Of a stretch of 64,000 bases of DNA, positions 63,959 to 64,000 are shown piece after piece. The notes under the pieces are model-generated. The model was not told where the DNA came from, ran no database searches, and saw only the letters and a program-made list of their open reading frames with translations. How positions within the stretch are numbered: the first letter of the stretch is position 1; the number at the start of each line of letters is the position of its first letter. Source of the stretch: Niallia sp. Man26. GTDB taxonomy: Bacteria; Bacillota; Bacilli; Bacillales; Cytobacillaceae. Position numbers and translations under genes: made by a program. The stretch covers positions 2,247,001 through 2,311,000 of the forward strand of contig NZ_CP095743.1 in NCBI RefSeq assembly GCF_022049065.2. The letters are read 5' to 3'.

Positions 63959-64000
63959 TATGTAGCACCTCTTTCTTTATCAGCCTTTATTGTAACAGAC

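Overview
The window looks like a chromosomal segment of a low-GC, spore-forming Gram-positive of the Bacillaceae. The evidence is strong AGGAGG-type ribosome sites with many TTG/GTG starts, CcpA cre sites, an exact FapR box, a LicT-type antiterminator target, a YhcN/YlaJ-type spore lipoprotein, YdjO and ComFB homologues and a BdbC thiol oxidoreductase. I cannot name the species. No prophage, insertion sequence, CRISPR array or integrase was seen; the content is a run of sugar and plant-metabolite catabolic loci interleaved with signalling and housekeeping genes.

Layout. (1) 1-8361, minus strand: a glycoside-processing cluster with two Gfo/Idh/MocA oxidoreductases (one cut by the window edge), two sugar isomerase/epimerase TIM barrels, a pair matching the alpha and beta subunits of C-glycoside deglycosidase (DgpB/DgpC, CarB/CarC, DfgA/DfgB type), and a regulator that fuses an AraC domain to a GH39 glycosidase domain with both catalytic glutamates. 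(2) 9-13 kb: GH78-like hydrolase, GPH-family symporter and AraC regulator, with a cre-overlapped promoter. (3) 13.8-17.4 kb: a c-di-GMP-I (GEMM) riboswitch and terminator in front of a PLP decarboxylase and a chemoreceptor. (4) 17.4-25.2 kb: ABC importer, CehA/McbA-type PHP hydrolase, an unrecognised protein and a GntR/UTRA regulator. (5) tRNA-Arg(CCT), then an AraC gene with a perfect cre. (6) 27-30 kb: TetR, quercetin-dioxygenase-like bicupin and MFS efflux, with a LmrA/QdoR-like operator (flavonoid response). (7) 30-35 kb: bglP-bglH-licT with complete leader control. (8) 35-39 kb: YetF-like protein, Myb-like regulator, a CheW-like protein with a chemoreceptor, and the relic of an EAL phosphodiesterase gene. 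(9) 39.7-44.4 kb: LysR, PTS EIIBC, RspA/ManD-type dehydratase, GntR. (10) 44.4-64 kb: mostly single genes (lysozyme-like, isochorismatase, nitroreductase, glycosyltransferase, FapR-controlled fabH, sugar porter, BdbC, HpaB-type monooxygenase, spore lipoprotein, ComFB, a TetR/MFS operon with a triple operator, CidR-CidA-CidB, small proteins).

How they fit together. Regions 1, 2, 6 and 7 and the HpaB-type gene can be read as a plant-glycoside and phenolic toolkit: C-glycoside cleavage, rhamnoside or beta-glucoside hydrolysis, flavonol ring opening and export, under carbon catabolite control. That reading is inference from family assignments. A second theme is cyclic di-GMP: a riboswitch, a decayed EAL gene, two chemoreceptors and a ComFB protein.
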